NCBI RefSeq assembly: GCF_024339125.1
Contig: NZ_CP101417.1
Location: 5,281,001-5,345,000 of the forward strand
Length of the DNA: 64,000 nucleotides
Direction of reading: 5' to 3'
Source: Xanthomonas hortorum
GTDB taxonomy: Bacteria; Pseudomonadota; Gammaproteobacteria; Xanthomonadales; Xanthomonadaceae
Shown here in pieces: positions 1 through 11,260 of the stretch; the first letter of the stretch is position 1, and each line of letters opens with the position of its first letter. Position numbers and translations under genes: made by a program. The notes under the pieces are model-generated. The model was not told where the DNA came from, ran no database searches, and worked only from the letters and a program-made list of their open reading frames with translations.

Positions 1-1689
<1,689 letters not shown>

Positions 1690-1826
1690 TGCAACGGCGT
1701 GTGTCATCGGCATACCAACGCTGGCACAAAAATCCGCAAGATCGACAGCGCACATTCAATCAGCCGTTGCTAGTTTCACAAGGCGATCTGGCACGCGCTG
1801 CCAGTCCCTCATGTAGAGTCCAATCG

Positions 1827-2309
1827 ATGAAACGCAGCCTGCTTCTCCTGGCCACTCTGTTTGCCGCTGGCGGCGCGCTCGCCCAGGCCGGCGACGGCAG
1901 TGCCGAGCCGGTCACGGCGCGCTCGCTCGATCTGAGCATTCCACAGGCACCGGTGCAGTACCGCTCCGATCCCGAGGTCCCCACCGATCCGCCAGGTACC
2001 TTTTACGGCGACAAAAGCGGTCCCCAGCCTGCCTTGAGCCGGCCCAGCGCCGCCGCCATCGCCGCCGAACGCGCCGAGCAATGCCAGGGCAAGCTGCATG
2101 GCGCAGTCGAAACCGGCATGGGCTATGCCAGCCGCGGCGGCAACAGCAACTGGCAGGCGGTCAATCTGAATTCCTGCAAGACCTATTACGACGACGACGG
2201 CAAGGCGCACCAGATTGGCGTCAGCATCAGCGTCGGGCGTGGCGAAGGCCCGATTTTCGGCCCGCGTTATGGGCCTGGCGGCTACGGTCCCGGCCCGTTC
2301 GGCTGGTAA
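1827..2309 (+). CDS. Secreted protein of unknown function with Gly-rich tail
   Basis: A 160-residue protein with a clear Sec signal peptide (MKRS, a Leu/Ala core, cleavage after ALAQ). The mature part has a Pro-rich linker, one Cys pair (EQCQG and NSCKT) around a SRGGNSNW segment, and ends in repeated GPG/GYGP units. I do not recognise the family; it looks like a periplasmic or surface protein. An upstream in-frame start at 1689 would overlap the recQ stop and put about 46 polar residues ahead of the signal peptide, so 1827 is preferred. Confidence 0.75.
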   Translation: MKRSLLLLATLFAAGGALAQAGDGSAEPVTARSLDLSIPQAPVQYRSDPEVPTDPPGTFYGDKSGPQPALSRPSAAAIAAERAEQCQGKLHGAVETGMGYASRGGNSNWQAVNLNSCKTYYDDDGKAHQIGVSISVGRGEGPIFGPRYGPGGYGPGPFGW

Positions 2310-2387
2310 CCATACGGCCCCGTCTGCGTTGACGGAGGGTTCACCCCTGCATCGCTGAGAATGCGGCTTGCCTTACGAGACGCGCTC

Positions 2388-2792
2388 ATGTCACAGAACA
2401 AGGAACGGCCAGTTGTCTTCGTCGTCGAAGACGGCGATGGCACCCGACAACTCAGCTGCCTTGTGCTGGAGAGCTATGGGTTCACCTGCCGCAGTGCAGG
2501 CTCGGTCGAAGAAGCGCTGACCCTGATCGAAAGTGACCCGCGCATCGACGTGCTGTTTTCCGATATCCACTTCCCGGGCGGCCTGACCGGCGTGGATCTG
2601 GCGGTCAAGACCGCGCAGGCGCCGTACAAGCTTCCGGTATTGCTCACCTCCGGCCTGGCGGTGGAGTACGTGGAAGAGATCCTGCCCGACGGCGTGGCCT
2701 TCCTGGAAAAGCCTTACACCCCCGAGCAACTGCTGACCGCCATCCGCAGCGTGATGGCCAAACACCGGGTGCTTCCCACCCCGGTGACCTGA
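2388..2792 (+). CDS. Receiver-only response regulator
   Basis: A 134-residue single CheY-like receiver domain without an output domain. It has the acidic pair E14/D15, the phosphoacceptor D59 in FSDIHFPGG, a Thr at the switch position (LLTSG) and the conserved Lys in FLEKPYTPE. It presumably relays phosphate or acts by protein contact; no kinase lies beside it. An alternative start at 2361 adds nine residues. The 2388 start places the first beta strand where receivers usually begin. Confidence 0.85.
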   Translation: MSQNKERPVVFVVEDGDGTRQLSCLVLESYGFTCRSAGSVEEALTLIESDPRIDVLFSDIHFPGGLTGVDLAVKTAQAPYKLPVLLTSGLAVEYVEEILPDGVAFLEKPYTPEQLLTAIRSVMAKHRVLPTPVT

Positions 2793-3150
2793 CGGCGGCG
2801 GCCGCCACTGGACGGCGGCCCACACAATCCCGGTATGAAATGCCAGCCGTCGCGCCATGCGCCGGCCACGGGGATTGATCAACACACGTTTGTGCCAAGG
2901 ATGCGGCGCCATCGCCCGCCTGCAAAAGCCGCTCAGTCAGCCAAACGCTGCAGGGTCTGCTTGCACGATCTGCGCCAGACATTGCGCTTCGACACCAATA
3001 CACCGAACGTCCATCGCATGACGCCTCACGAATGCAACGTGCAAAGAACATTTGAACCACGCATACGTCGTATTTCACGCGATCAAGCACGCCGCTCGCT
3101 AGGCTGGTTCGAATGCAGCGCTTTGCTGCCAAAGAACTCAGGAGATCCCC
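2793..3150. other. Intergenic stretch without a recognisable gene
   Basis: 358 bases between the receiver gene and a 36-codon membrane-protein gene. Open frames here lack a ribosome site and credible protein features. A purine-rich site (AGGAG, 3139-3143) belongs to the next gene. Confidence 0.5.
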
Positions 3151-3261
3151 ATGGGCGACAACTCGTTTCTGTCACCGGCTTTCATCATCTTGGTCGTTGC
3201 GATCATCGGCGTGGTTTTCTGGCTGGTGACGCGTGCCAAGAAGAAGCGCAACAAGAAGTAA
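3151..3261 (+). CDS. 36-residue single-pass membrane protein
   Basis: A short gene with an AGGAG ribosome site 7 bases upstream of ATG and a TAA stop. The product has a polar start (MGDNSFLSP), a 17-residue hydrophobic helix (about residues 10-26) and a strongly basic tail (TRAKKKRNKK), giving a predicted single-span membrane protein with a basic cytoplasmic tail. The strong ribosome site and the clean start/helix/tail layout support a real gene. I cannot name a function. Confidence 0.7.
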   Translation: MGDNSFLSPAFIILVVAIIGVVFWLVTRAKKKRNKK

Positions 3262-3342
3262 GCGACCCGGGCATCGGTTCGAAGGCAGCGACTCGTCGCA
3301 TTGCCTGCAGGTTGCCGCCAGCGTTGAACGCCAGCGGCACAC

Positions 3343-4053
3343 TCAAAAACGCTCGCCCGCCGGCAGGTAGCGCCATTCGCCGATCGCCAGTTTGCCCAGC
3401 GAGATGCGGCCCACGCGCAAGCGCCGGATGCTCACCACGTCCAGCCCGACTTCCTTGCACATGAAGCGCAGTTGCCCAGGCTGCACATGTTTGATCGCAA
3501 AGCGCAGCCGCTCTTCGTTCTGCCAACTCACCTTGCACGGCGACAGGCTGCGCTGCTGATAGACCAGGCCATGCGCAAGCCGTGCCATGCCGTAGGGGCG
3601 CAGCTCGCCGCTGACTTCCACCAGGAATTCCTGCTCGATGGAGGTTGCATCGGCGCTGAGCCTGCGGAGCACGCGGCCATCCTGGCTCAGGACCAGCAGA
3701 CCGCTGGCCTCATCCTCCAGCGGCAACGGCGCGCTCAGACGCAGGAAATGCCGTTTCAGCACGCGTACGTTGGCCTGATCCAGACTGCTGCGCGCGGCCG
3801 GCGCGGCCAACCCCAACGCGGCCTCGGCCGTCATTCCGGCAGGCTTGTGCAGCAGCAACGTGGCTGGCTCGGCAGGCTCCAGCACCGCATCGGCTGCCAG
3901 CGTCACCTGCGGCGCAGTGGCCAATGTCTGCGGCTCCTCGACCACCACACCGTCCACGCTGACCCAGCCGCCTTCGATGTACTGCTGAGCCTCGCCACGC
4001 GAGCAGCCGAACAGCGCGGCAACGCATTTGTCGAGACGGATCGGTTCGGACAT
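3343..4053 (-). CDS. RsuA/RluF-type rRNA pseudouridine synthase, altered active site
   Basis: A 236-residue protein with an N-terminal S4 RNA-binding domain (about residues 5-50, DKCVAALFGCSRGEAQQYI) followed by an RsuA/RluB/RluE/RluF catalytic fold (motif I LLLHKPAGMT). Family enzymes isomerise a uridine in 16S or 23S rRNA using an Asp in a G-R-L-D-x-D-T-x-G-L segment. The matching segment here reads LPLEDEASGLL, so the catalytic Asp aligns with Glu113 and the preceding Gly-Arg is lost. Either the register slips and Asp114 serves, or this is a divergent or inactive paralogue. The S4 and fold assignment is firm; catalytic competence is not. Confidence 0.82.
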   Translation of the reverse strand: MSEPIRLDKCVAALFGCSRGEAQQYIEGGWVSVDGVVVEEPQTLATAPQVTLAADAVLEPAEPATLLLHKPAGMTAEAALGLAAPAARSSLDQANVRVLKRHFLRLSAPLPLEDEASGLLVLSQDGRVLRRLSADATSIEQEFLVEVSGELRPYGMARLAHGLVYQQRSLSPCKVSWQNEERLRFAIKHVQPGQLRFMCKEVGLDVVSIRRLRVGRISLGKLAIGEWRYLPAGERF

Positions 4054-4298
4054 CGGACGAGCTCAGCATCAGGGCACGGCAGTGTACGTGCTGGGTCCGT
4101 GGATGCGCGAGGTTGGCGTCACTGGCGCGGCGTTGAGGCTCTGCCAACACCTGGGGGTATGTCGGCATCCATGTGAACGCCAACGAATCAGCGCCGTCGC
4201 CGGGTACCCATGCAGGCTTCGCCCGGCACTTTGCTGCCATCGCGCTTCTGCCGCACCCGACAAAATGGGAAACTGAGCGCTCACACAGGAGATTGCAG

Positions 4299-4505
4299 AT
4301 GTTCATCAAATTCGGCACAACCCGGATCCGCCTTGCCCATATCTCCGTCGTCAACGACCCGTTCAACGCCGGCGAGAGCTTCGGTTCGTATTGCCACTCA
4401 GTGCGGGTCGGCCTGATCTCCGGCGACGAGGTGTTCGCACGCTTCAACAACGAGGCCGATGCCGAACAGCTTTACGCCAACGTCCTTGCCGCGCTGGAGA
4501 GTTGA
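4299..4505 (+). CDS. Small conserved-looking protein of unknown function
   Basis: A 68-residue soluble protein starting MFIKFGTTRIRL, with an AGGAG ribosome site (4287-4291) 7 bases upstream of ATG. It is rich in beta-prone residues, ends in an acidic helix (FNNEADAEQLYANVLAALE) and has no signal peptide or membrane segment. Longer in-frame starts at 4173 lack a ribosome site. Function unknown. Confidence 0.7.
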   Translation: MFIKFGTTRIRLAHISVVNDPFNAGESFGSYCHSVRVGLISGDEVFARFNNEADAEQLYANVLAALES

Positions 4506-5032
4506 GCGCAAGACAATACCCATCGCGCCATGCTTGCTGCGCGCGACGGCGCGATGGATCAGTGGCTCGCTAAAAAGTAGTCGGCACAGGCCGGCTCGCG
4601 ATGTACACGGGCAGGCTGTACTGCTGCCCAGCATCAACCGAATCGCTCGCGGCATTGATGCATTCGCAGCAATCCTGCGGCTCTCATCCGCCCATACCAC
4701 ACACGCCAGCGAACTCGACCATTCGTCAGTTCCAATCGTTGGCTGTGCGCGCTGCGTTATCCACTTCAGCGCGTCAGTAAAACGTCGGAAAATCGTCCTG
4801 CCATTGGCACGCTTCGATCCACCAATGACGCATTAAACAAGGCGTTTTTGGCGGGATGTCAGGTAGCGGCGGACAGCTGTCGGGAAATTTCTTCCACGTC
4901 ATGAATCCGCCATAAGTATTTCCGAATACAAGCCTTTAGCTCCTCACTCTCAGGCCGCTAGCTGGGCAAGACGCTTGAGTGGATGCACCCCGCATTCACT
5001 GAGCCCTTCAGCTGCACAACCTGGATGCGGTG
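4506..5032. other. Long upstream region of the chemoreceptor gene
   Basis: 527 bases without a convincing gene. It presumably carries the chemoreceptor promoter. I looked for a flagellar sigma-28 pattern (TAAA-N15-GCCGATAA) and a sigma-54 pattern and saw no clean match. Confidence 0.45.
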
Positions 5033-7204
5033 ATGAACCAATATCTGCAACACCTCAATGTCGGCCGCCGCTTGGGCGTGGCCTTCGGCATCTTGATCTT
5101 ATTGTCCGGCCTGCTTGTGGCAACCGGCCTGGTCACCATGTCCACCGCCCGTCTCGAGTTGGACACCATCGTCAACAACAACATGGAGCGGATCAGACTC
5201 TCCACCGACATGCTGGACGCCAACACCAACGTGGCGATCGGCCTGCGCGACATCGTCATGGTGTCTGGCGATGCTGCCAACCGCAGCGCAATGGAGATGA
5301 TCGAAAGCAACCGCGCCCGTTATAAAGCCGCGCACGATGCGCTGGCAGCCATGCCGAGCACCGACGGCGAAAAGAACGCGCTCAAGCTGGTGCAGGAAAA
5401 ACGCGACATCTCGGTCCAGTACAACAACCAGATTCTCGAATACGGCATTCATGATCAGAACCAGGAGGCGCAGGCGCTGTTGCAAGGCGCCGCCGCGGTG
5501 GCGATGAATGAACAACAAGCCGCCATTCGCGCCAACGCAGCACTGGAAAGCCGCCTCAGCAAACAGGCCTATGCCACAGCGGTGGCATCGATGCATCGCG
5601 GCAAGGTCACGCTCGCCAGTGGCGGCATTGCCGCGTTGGCCATCAGCGCCCTGCTTGCGTGGATGATCACGCGCAGCCTGACCATGCCGCTCAGCCAGGC
5701 CACCCGCACTGCCGAGGCCATTGCCGCCGGCAATCTGCAGAACGACGTCCACACCACCGCCACCGATGAAACCAGCCGGCTGTTGCAGGCAATGGACAAG
5801 ATGCAGTTACAGCTGCGCAACCTGATCGCCGCGCAGACCGATATGGCCAAGCATCACGACAATGGCCAGATCAGTTTCCGCATCGATGCGGCGGCATTCC
5901 CCGGCGATTACGGGCGCATGGCCAACGACACCAATTTGCTGGTCGCCTCGCATGTGGCGGTGCAAAACGATCTGGCCCGCATCATGGGGCGTTACGCCAT
6001 CGGCGAACTCTCCGAAGACATGCAGCCACTGCCGGGCGAAAAAGCCGCTTTCAGCGACACCATGTCGCAGGTCAAGCTCAATCTGTCGGCGATGAATCAT
6101 GAGATCAAACACCTTGCCCAGTCGGCCGCCAATGGCGACTTCACAGCGCGTGGCGATGTCGAGCGTTTCCAGTTCGATTTCCGCATCATGGTGGAAAGCC
6201 TCAATCATCTGATGTCCACCGCCGATGGCAATCTGCAATCGCTATCGTCGTTGCTGCAGTCGATCGCCGCCGGCGATCTCACCGCACGCATGAGTGGCGA
6301 GTTCCGCGGCGTGTTTGCACAGATGCGCGACGATGCCAACGCCACTGCCAGCCAGTTGGCGCAGATCGTCGGCAACATCCAGCAATCGGCGGTCTCGATC
6401 AACTCGGCTGCCAGTGAAATCGCTGCCGGCAATCAGGACCTGTCGCAGCGCACCGAGCAGCAAGCGGCCAACCTGGAAGAGACTGCTGCCTCGATGGAAG
6501 AGCTGACGTCCACCGTCAAACAGAATGCAGAGAGCGCACGCGAGGCCAATCAGCTCGCGATCGGCGCCGCACGCGTGGCCTCGCAAGGCGGCGAGGTGGT
6601 GGGCAAGGTCGTCCAGACCATGACCGGTATCGAAGCCTCGTCCAAAAAGATTGCCGACATCATCAGCGTCATCGATGGCATCGCATTCCAGACCAACATC
6701 CTTGCCTTGAACGCCGCGGTGGAAGCCGCGCGTGCCGGCGAACAGGGCCGCGGTTTCGCGGTGGTGGCATCGGAGGTGCGCACGCTCGCACAGCGTTCGT
6801 CTGGCGCGGCCAAGGAAATCAAGGGGCTTATCGACGATTCGGTGCAGCGTGTGGCCGAAGGCTCGGCGTTGGTGCACAGCGCTGGCAAGACCATGGGCGA
6901 TGTAGTGGCCAGCGTGCAACGCGTGACCGACATCATGAGCGAGATCTCTGCGGCCTCGCAGGAGCAGTCCGCCGGCATCGAGCAGGTCAACCAGACCATC
7001 ACGCATATGGACGAGGCCACCCAGCAAAATGCCGCGCTGGTGGAAGAAGCCACGGCCGCCGCACGCTCGATGGAAGAACAGGCTGTGCAGCTCACCGACG
7101 CGGTGGCGATCTTCAAGATCATCGATGCACGGCAGACAAGCCAGGCACAGACGCGCGCGGCAGCACCGGTCGCGCATTTGTTGAACAAGGTCCGTAGCGC
7201 CTGA
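5033..7204 (+). CDS. Methyl-accepting chemotaxis protein
   Basis: A 723-residue inner-membrane chemoreceptor. TM1 is about residues 16-38; a periplasmic four-helix-bundle-like sensor follows to about 190; TM2 is about 190-212. After a HAMP segment come two further repeats with the A-x-G-D-x-T-A-R signature ([18 protein letters not shown]), suggesting stacked HAMP-like units before the coiled-coil signalling domain. The hairpin tip is intact ([21 protein letters not shown]). No C-terminal methyltransferase-tethering pentapeptide is visible. A GTG three bases upstream (5030) is an alternative start; the ATG at 5033 is preferred. The ligand cannot be inferred. Confidence 0.95.
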   Translation: MNQYLQHLNVGRRLGVAFGILILLSGLLVATGLVTMSTARLELDTIVNNNMERIRLSTDMLDANTNVAIGLRDIVMVSGDAANRSAMEMIESNRARYKAAHDALAAMPSTDGEKNALKLVQEKRDISVQYNNQILEYGIHDQNQEAQALLQGAAAVAMNEQQAAIRANAALESRLSKQAYATAVASMHRGKVTLASGGIAALAISALLAWMITRSLTMPLSQATRTAEAIAAGNLQNDVHTTATDETSRLLQAMDKMQLQLRNLIAAQTDMAKHHDNGQISFRIDAAAFPGDYGRMANDTNLLVASHVAVQNDLARIMGRYAIGELSEDMQPLPGEKAAFSDTMSQVKLNLSAMNHEIKHLAQSAANGDFTARGDVERFQFDFRIMVESLNHLMSTADGNLQSLSSLLQSIAAGDLTARMSGEFRGVFAQMRDDANATASQLAQIVGNIQQSAVSINSAASEIAAGNQDLSQRTEQQAANLEETAASMEELTSTVKQNAESAREANQLAIGAARVASQGGEVVGKVVQTMTGIEASSKKIADIISVIDGIAFQTNILALNAAVEAARAGEQGRGFAVVASEVRTLAQRSSGAAKEIKGLIDDSVQRVAEGSALVHSAGKTMGDVVASVQRVTDIMSEISAASQEQSAGIEQVNQTITHMDEATQQNAALVEEATAAARSMEEQAVQLTDAVAIFKIIDARQTSQAQTRAAAPVAHLLNKVRSA

Positions 7205-7310
7205 GGAGTTGGGCGGTGAACCCAGCACTGCCCTCAACAGCGTCGTCGGCGTGGTGACGCTGACGGCACTGGCTGGGGCTTGCATAGATCCGCCCTCGAA
7301 ATGTCGTCTA

Positions 7311-7338
7311 CGAAAAGCGTCTGGCAAGGCGCTTTTCG
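7311..7338 (+). terminator. Likely terminator after the chemoreceptor gene
   Basis: Perfect 9-bp stem (CGAAAAGCG at 7311-7319 with CGCTTTTCG at 7330-7338) and a 10-nt loop, followed by TTGTTT. It lies about 110 bases past the chemoreceptor stop. Confidence 0.6.
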
Positions 7339-7403
7339 TTGTTTCCGACCATTTAAACCGCGGCCACGCAGATCACGTCCACGACTGCAGGCCTGATCAG
7401 CTG

Positions 7404-7856
7404 CTAGGCGCGGTCGCGGGTATATATCCCGGGGAGGTAACGCTCCATCAGCGACTGTGGATACAACGGTGACGTAAAACCGTAGCGCGCGTATAACCCG
7501 TGCGCATCGCTGGTGGCCAGGCTGAAACGGCGCAATCCCTGCAGCTCGGGGTGCGCCATGACCGCATCCATCAGCAGCTTGCTATAGCCCTTGCCTTGAT
7601 GCTCGGGCAGCACGAAGACATCGCCCAGATATGCAACGGTTGCGTAATCGGAAACCACCCGCGCGAACGCCACCTGCGCGCGCTCCACAAACCCGCCAAA
7701 GCACAGTGAATTGGCGATGGAGCGCTGCAGCAGCGACAACGGGATGTCCTTGGCCCACGTGGTGTGCTGCGACAGATATCGGTGGATCATCGGCACATCG
7801 AGCTCGGACGTGTCGGTGGTAATGCGCAACGGCGGCATGACAGTGACTCCAGTCAT
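7404..7856 (-). CDS. GNAT-family N-acetyltransferase
   Basis: A 150-residue single-domain GNAT enzyme that transfers acetyl from acetyl-CoA to an amine. The acetyl-CoA loop is recognisable in VFVLPEHQGKGYSKLLM (about residues 81-97), and the usual C-terminal strand follows in HGLYARYGF. It lies 9 bases downstream of the LysE-type exporter gene on the same strand, so the two are probably co-transcribed. A link to amino-acid handling is inference only; the substrate is unknown. Confidence 0.88.
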   Translation of the reverse strand: MTGVTVMPPLRITTDTSELDVPMIHRYLSQHTTWAKDIPLSLLQRSIANSLCFGGFVERAQVAFARVVSDYATVAYLGDVFVLPEHQGKGYSKLLMDAVMAHPELQGLRRFSLATSDAHGLYARYGFTSPLYPQSLMERYLPGIYTRDRA

Positions 7857-7865
7857 AGGGGGGCG

Positions 7866-8498
7866 TCAGAGTAGCGCAGCATGCGATGGCAGCAGCAACA
7901 AGGCGCACAGCACCAGCATGAACACCGCGATCAATGCATCCAGGACGCGCCATGCGCGCGGATCACGAAAGGCCGGCTGCAGCAAACGCGCGCCATATCC
8001 CAAGCTGGAGAACCAGGTAACACTGGCAAGGCACGCACCCGACGCAAACGCCCAGCGCAGCTGGCCTGGATAGCGCGCAGACACGCTGCCCAGCAGCACC
8101 ATCGTGTCGAGATAGACGTGTGGATTGAGAAACGTGAATGCCAGACAGGTCAGCATGGCGCGCTGCCAGGATTGCGCGTCGCTTGCTGCCGGTGCCAGTG
8201 CTCCCTTCCCATGCCAGGCCCTGCGTGCAGCCAGGATTCCGTACGCCGCCAGGAACGCAGCGCCGGCATAGCGAAGAACTTGCAGCACGCCCGGCCATTG
8301 CTTCACCAAGGCACCAATCCCGGCGACGCCCAGCACGATCAGCGCGATATCGCCGGCTGCGCAGATCAGCACGATCAGGCCCACATGCTGGCGCTTGAGC
8401 CCCTGCCGTAACACAAACGCATTTTGTGCCCCGATCGCAATGATGAGACCTGCGCCAGCGATCAAGCCGGCCGCTGCTGCCTGAAGGACCATATGCAC
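7866..8498 (-). CDS. LysE/ArgO-type amino-acid exporter
   Basis: A 210-residue inner-membrane protein with six hydrophobic segments and the LysE hallmark GAQNAFVLRQGLKRQH near residues 23-38, plus FLNPHVYLDT in the middle (about 123-132). Family members export lysine and/or arginine. It is divergent from an ArgP/LysG-type regulator gene across 100 bases, the classic lysG-lysE/argP-argO layout, which supports basic amino-acid export under that regulator. An alternative start two codons downstream is possible. Confidence 0.9.
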   Translation of the reverse strand: MHMVLQAAAAGLIAGAGLIIAIGAQNAFVLRQGLKRQHVGLIVLICAAGDIALIVLGVAGIGALVKQWPGVLQVLRYAGAAFLAAYGILAARRAWHGKGALAPAASDAQSWQRAMLTCLAFTFLNPHVYLDTMVLLGSVSARYPGQLRWAFASGACLASVTWFSSLGYGARLLQPAFRDPRAWRVLDALIAVFMLVLCALLLLPSHAALL

Positions 8499-8540
8499 CT
8501 CCCGAGAACCAGGCCTGCATCGTGATGGCAGCGAGCGATT

Positions 8541-8560
8541 CAGAAAAACTAAATATTCTG
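8541..8560. promoter_or_regulatory. Candidate LysR-type operator between the exporter and its regulator
   Basis: An AT-rich dyad, CAGAA-N10-TTCTG, lies in the 100-base divergent region between the LysE-type exporter and the ArgP-type regulator. Spacing and symmetry suit a LysR-family site, but this is the only motif evidence. Confidence 0.4.
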
Positions 8561-8598
8561 TAGGCTAGTTAGAACTTCTAATCCAGTGAAGAGATGCC

Positions 8599-9504
8599 AT
8601 GGATCTGCTGCATCCACAGCTGGCGGCGTTCGCGGCCGTGCTGGAAGAAGGCAGCTTCGATGCTGCTGCGTATCGGCTGTCGGTCACTCCCTCGGCCATC
8701 TCGCAGCGCATCAAGGCACTCGAAGACCGGCTTGGCCAGGTGCTGGTGATACGAAAAGCACCCTGCCGCCCCACCCCGGCGGGTGAACGCCTGTTACGTC
8801 GGGTAAGACCGATGCAGGTACTCGAAGCCGAGGCAATGGCCGACTTCCTGCCCGGCGACGGCGCAGCTGGACATCCACGCACCATTGCCATCGCCGTCAA
8901 CGACGATTCACTGCAGACCTGGTTCCTGGCTGCACTGGCGTCCTTGCATCAAACGCATGGGTTCCTCTTCGACGTCCATGTGGACGACCAGGACCACACC
9001 CTGGAATTGTTGCGTGCAGGCACCGTGCTTGGCGCCGTCACCTCGGAGCGCAAGCCGCTGCAAGGCTGCAATGTCGACGCATTGGGTGTGATGCGTTACC
9101 ACGCCATCGCATCGCTCGCCTTCGTTGCAAGGTATTTCGCGCAGGGTTTCAACGCTACGGCGCTGACGCGTGCGCCGATGCTGGTCTTCAACCGAAAAGA
9201 CACGCTACAAGCCCGCTTCGTCCGCCGCATCACGCGCGCGCAGGTGGCGCCACCGGTGCACTATCTCCCCACCTCGACCGGCTTCATCGAAGCTGCCGCG
9301 CGTGGACTTGGATGGTGTCTAGCCCCGGACTCGATGGTCGTTCCGGCAGTCCGGGACAAGCAGGTGGTCATCATCGATCCCACGCGCTGGCTCGATGTGC
9401 CGCTGTATTGGCAATGCGCGGCAGTGCGCTCAAGCGCCTTGCACCATCTCAGTCAGGTGCTGAGTAAGGCGGCAGCTGCCAGTTTGCTTGGCGGCAGGCA
9501 GTAG
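8599..9504 (+). CDS. LysR-family regulator, ArgP/LysG type
   Basis: A 301-residue regulator with an N-terminal winged HTH (FAAVLEEGSFDAAAYRLSVTPSAISQRIKALE cut into the usual LysR helices, about residues 11-42) and a substrate-binding fold behind it. The phrase VTPSAISQRIKALEDRLG and the divergent LysE-type neighbour match ArgP/LysG regulators, which sense lysine/arginine and activate the exporter gene. The cognate exporter assignment is from gene context; effector preference is unproven. Confidence 0.88.
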   Translation: MDLLHPQLAAFAAVLEEGSFDAAAYRLSVTPSAISQRIKALEDRLGQVLVIRKAPCRPTPAGERLLRRVRPMQVLEAEAMADFLPGDGAAGHPRTIAIAVNDDSLQTWFLAALASLHQTHGFLFDVHVDDQDHTLELLRAGTVLGAVTSERKPLQGCNVDALGVMRYHAIASLAFVARYFAQGFNATALTRAPMLVFNRKDTLQARFVRRITRAQVAPPVHYLPTSTGFIEAAARGLGWCLAPDSMVVPAVRDKQVVIIDPTRWLDVPLYWQCAAVRSSALHHLSQVLSKAAAASLLGGRQ

Positions 9505-9597
9505 CTTTTGCCGTCGCGTGCACCCGCACGATGCCTCGATCCGGTAAAGCGTTATTCACTCGCTTCGGCTGGACTCGGCAATTTTCAAAAGCGCGGA

Positions 9598-9957
9598 CTA
9601 GCCTGCGCTTGTCTGCTGCAGCAGCGCCAATGCGGCCTGCAGATCACGCAAGTGGAAGGGCTTCTGCAAACCGTGCCGATGCTGGAATTTCTCGGGGATG
9701 CCACCCACAGAATAACCAGTCACAAAAATATACGGCACTCCGCGGGCATCCAGTTCCTCGGCGATCGGAAAGGAATAGCTGCCGCCAAGATTGACGTCCA
9801 GCAACGCCAGATCAAGATTCCCCTTCTTCACTTCCTCAAGCCCGGCATCCACGTCTCCCACCGTTGCCGCGATCTCGTATCCCAGTTCGATCAAGCAGTC
9901 TTCCAGCAGCATGGCAACCACGGATTCGTCTTCGACCAACAAGACGCGCCCGGTCAC
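9598..9957 (-). CDS. Receiver-only response regulator paired with an HWE kinase
   Basis: A 119-residue CheY-like receiver: acidic pair E9/D10, phosphoacceptor D54 in LLDVNLGG, Thr in FVTGY and Lys in LQKPFH. It begins with GTG, overlapping the kinase stop codon in a GTGA arrangement, so translation is probably coupled to the kinase. It lacks an output domain and may act as a phosphate sink or relay. Confidence 0.9.
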   Translation of the reverse strand: MTGRVLLVEDESVVAMLLEDCLIELGYEIAATVGDVDAGLEEVKKGNLDLALLDVNLGGSYSFPIAEELDARGVPYIFVTGYSVGGIPEKFQHRHGLQKPFHLRDLQAALALLQQTSAG

Positions 9958-10991
9958 GTGTGCGCCTCGACCAGCTCGGCCGGCAGCGGCATGCAGACGC
10001 GGAACGAAACGCCCGCAGGGTCAAAAACGAGTTCGACATCGCCCTTGAGGTCGTGCTTCAAACCACGCTCCAGCAATCGGGAGCCGAAGCCTTTGCGCGT
10101 TGGTGGGCGGACAGCCGGCCCGCCGCGTTCCTGCCAGATCAGTTCGAGCTGCGCGTCTGCATCCTGCATTCTGCGTTCCCACGCGATCAGCACGCTGCCT
10201 TCCGGAACAGACAGGGCGCCGTGCTTGAGCGCGTTGGTACACAGCTCGTGCAGCGCCATCGATAGTGCCAACGCCCGCCGAGGATCGAGCCGGCACGATT
10301 GGCCCTGCAGCGCGAAGCGCACGCCATCGTGCGATTCATATAGTGCGGCAGCATCGCGGGTCAGCTCGAGGATATCGGCACTGACCCAGTTCTCGCGGGT
10401 AAGCGTGTCATGGGCTCTGGAGAGCGCCAGCAGACGCGCATCGATCTTTTCTTGCGCATCCGCAAGGCTGGTCGCGTTATTGAACGACTGGCGAGCCAGC
10501 GACTGCACCATGATCAGCGAATTGTTGACGCGATGATTGAGCTCGTTGATCAGCAACTGCAGGTGCTGCTCATGCTGTTTGTGTTCGGTGATGTCACGCG
10601 TGGCGCCAGCGATCGCCTCCACCTCCCCATCAGGCCCAAAGACCGGTGTAAAGATGTACTCGTACACACGCAGGCCCTTGGTGGTATGCGGAAACGGCAC
10701 CTCGCCTCGCAGCGGCTGGCCGGTCGCCTTCACTTGCTCGATTTCGGTATCGTGCATCGCCGCGTGCCAGGGCTCGTAGCCAATTTCAAGGCAGGTCTTG
10801 AGGTGCGCCTCTTCCCAGCGCATCCCCCACATCGTCAACAATGCCTCGTTGGCGTAGATAAAACGATGCTGGATATCGAACACGTACAGAAGGTCCGGAG
10901 TCGCTTGTAACAGCGCCTTGTAGATACGCGATTTCGCGGCGTCTTCCTGCTGGTCGGCCATCACGTCATGGACTCCGGATTCGATCCGCAC
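9954..10991 (-). CDS. PAS-domain HWE-family sensor histidine kinase
   Basis: A 345-residue soluble kinase. A PAS domain spans about residues 25-137 (ATPDLLYVFDIQHRFIYANEA, ending in GATRDITEHK). The phosphoacceptor helix LINELNHRVNNSL has His153, and the ATPase part has ALHELCTNALKHGAL with GFGSRLLERGL, as in HWE/HisKA_2 kinases. There is no membrane span, so it senses a cytoplasmic cue. Starts are GTG at 10991 or ATG at 10961; I give the longer one. Receiver gene follows with overlapping codons. Confidence 0.9.
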   Translation of the reverse strand: MRIESGVHDVMADQQEDAAKSRIYKALLQATPDLLYVFDIQHRFIYANEALLTMWGMRWEEAHLKTCLEIGYEPWHAAMHDTEIEQVKATGQPLRGEVPFPHTTKGLRVYEYIFTPVFGPDGEVEAIAGATRDITEHKQHEQHLQLLINELNHRVNNSLIMVQSLARQSFNNATSLADAQEKIDARLLALSRAHDTLTRENWVSADILELTRDAAALYESHDGVRFALQGQSCRLDPRRALALSMALHELCTNALKHGALSVPEGSVLIAWERRMQDADAQLELIWQERGGPAVRPPTRKGFGSRLLERGLKHDLKGDVELVFDPAGVSFRVCMPLPAELVEAHT

Positions 10992-11260
10992 AATAAACCG
11001 GTAACCGTGAACAAAAAATCATGCGGCCGCCACTGCAACGTTGACTGGCTGGGCGGTGTAACGATGCGACGTGCAGGGAGCCATGCACTATCTCTCGCAG
11101 CGGCATAGCGTCAATAAACAAGCGCTCAAGACATTCAAACCCTAGGCCTCGACCGGATGCCAGAACTCCTTGGCAGGACCATGCGGCAATAGCGCGCTGT
11201 CGCCGTGCAACGCCGACCCTGCTAGCCTCTCCGCTTCCGTTGTTACAGCCTGATTCCGTC

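Noticed and set aside
4459-4836. A 125-codon frame between the small protein and the chemoreceptor
   Set aside because: It starts inside the preceding gene, lacks a ribosome site and shows no protein-like features.
6242-7327. A 361-codon leftward frame opposite the chemoreceptor signalling domain
   Set aside because: Antisense of conserved chemoreceptor sequence; Cys/His-rich noise.
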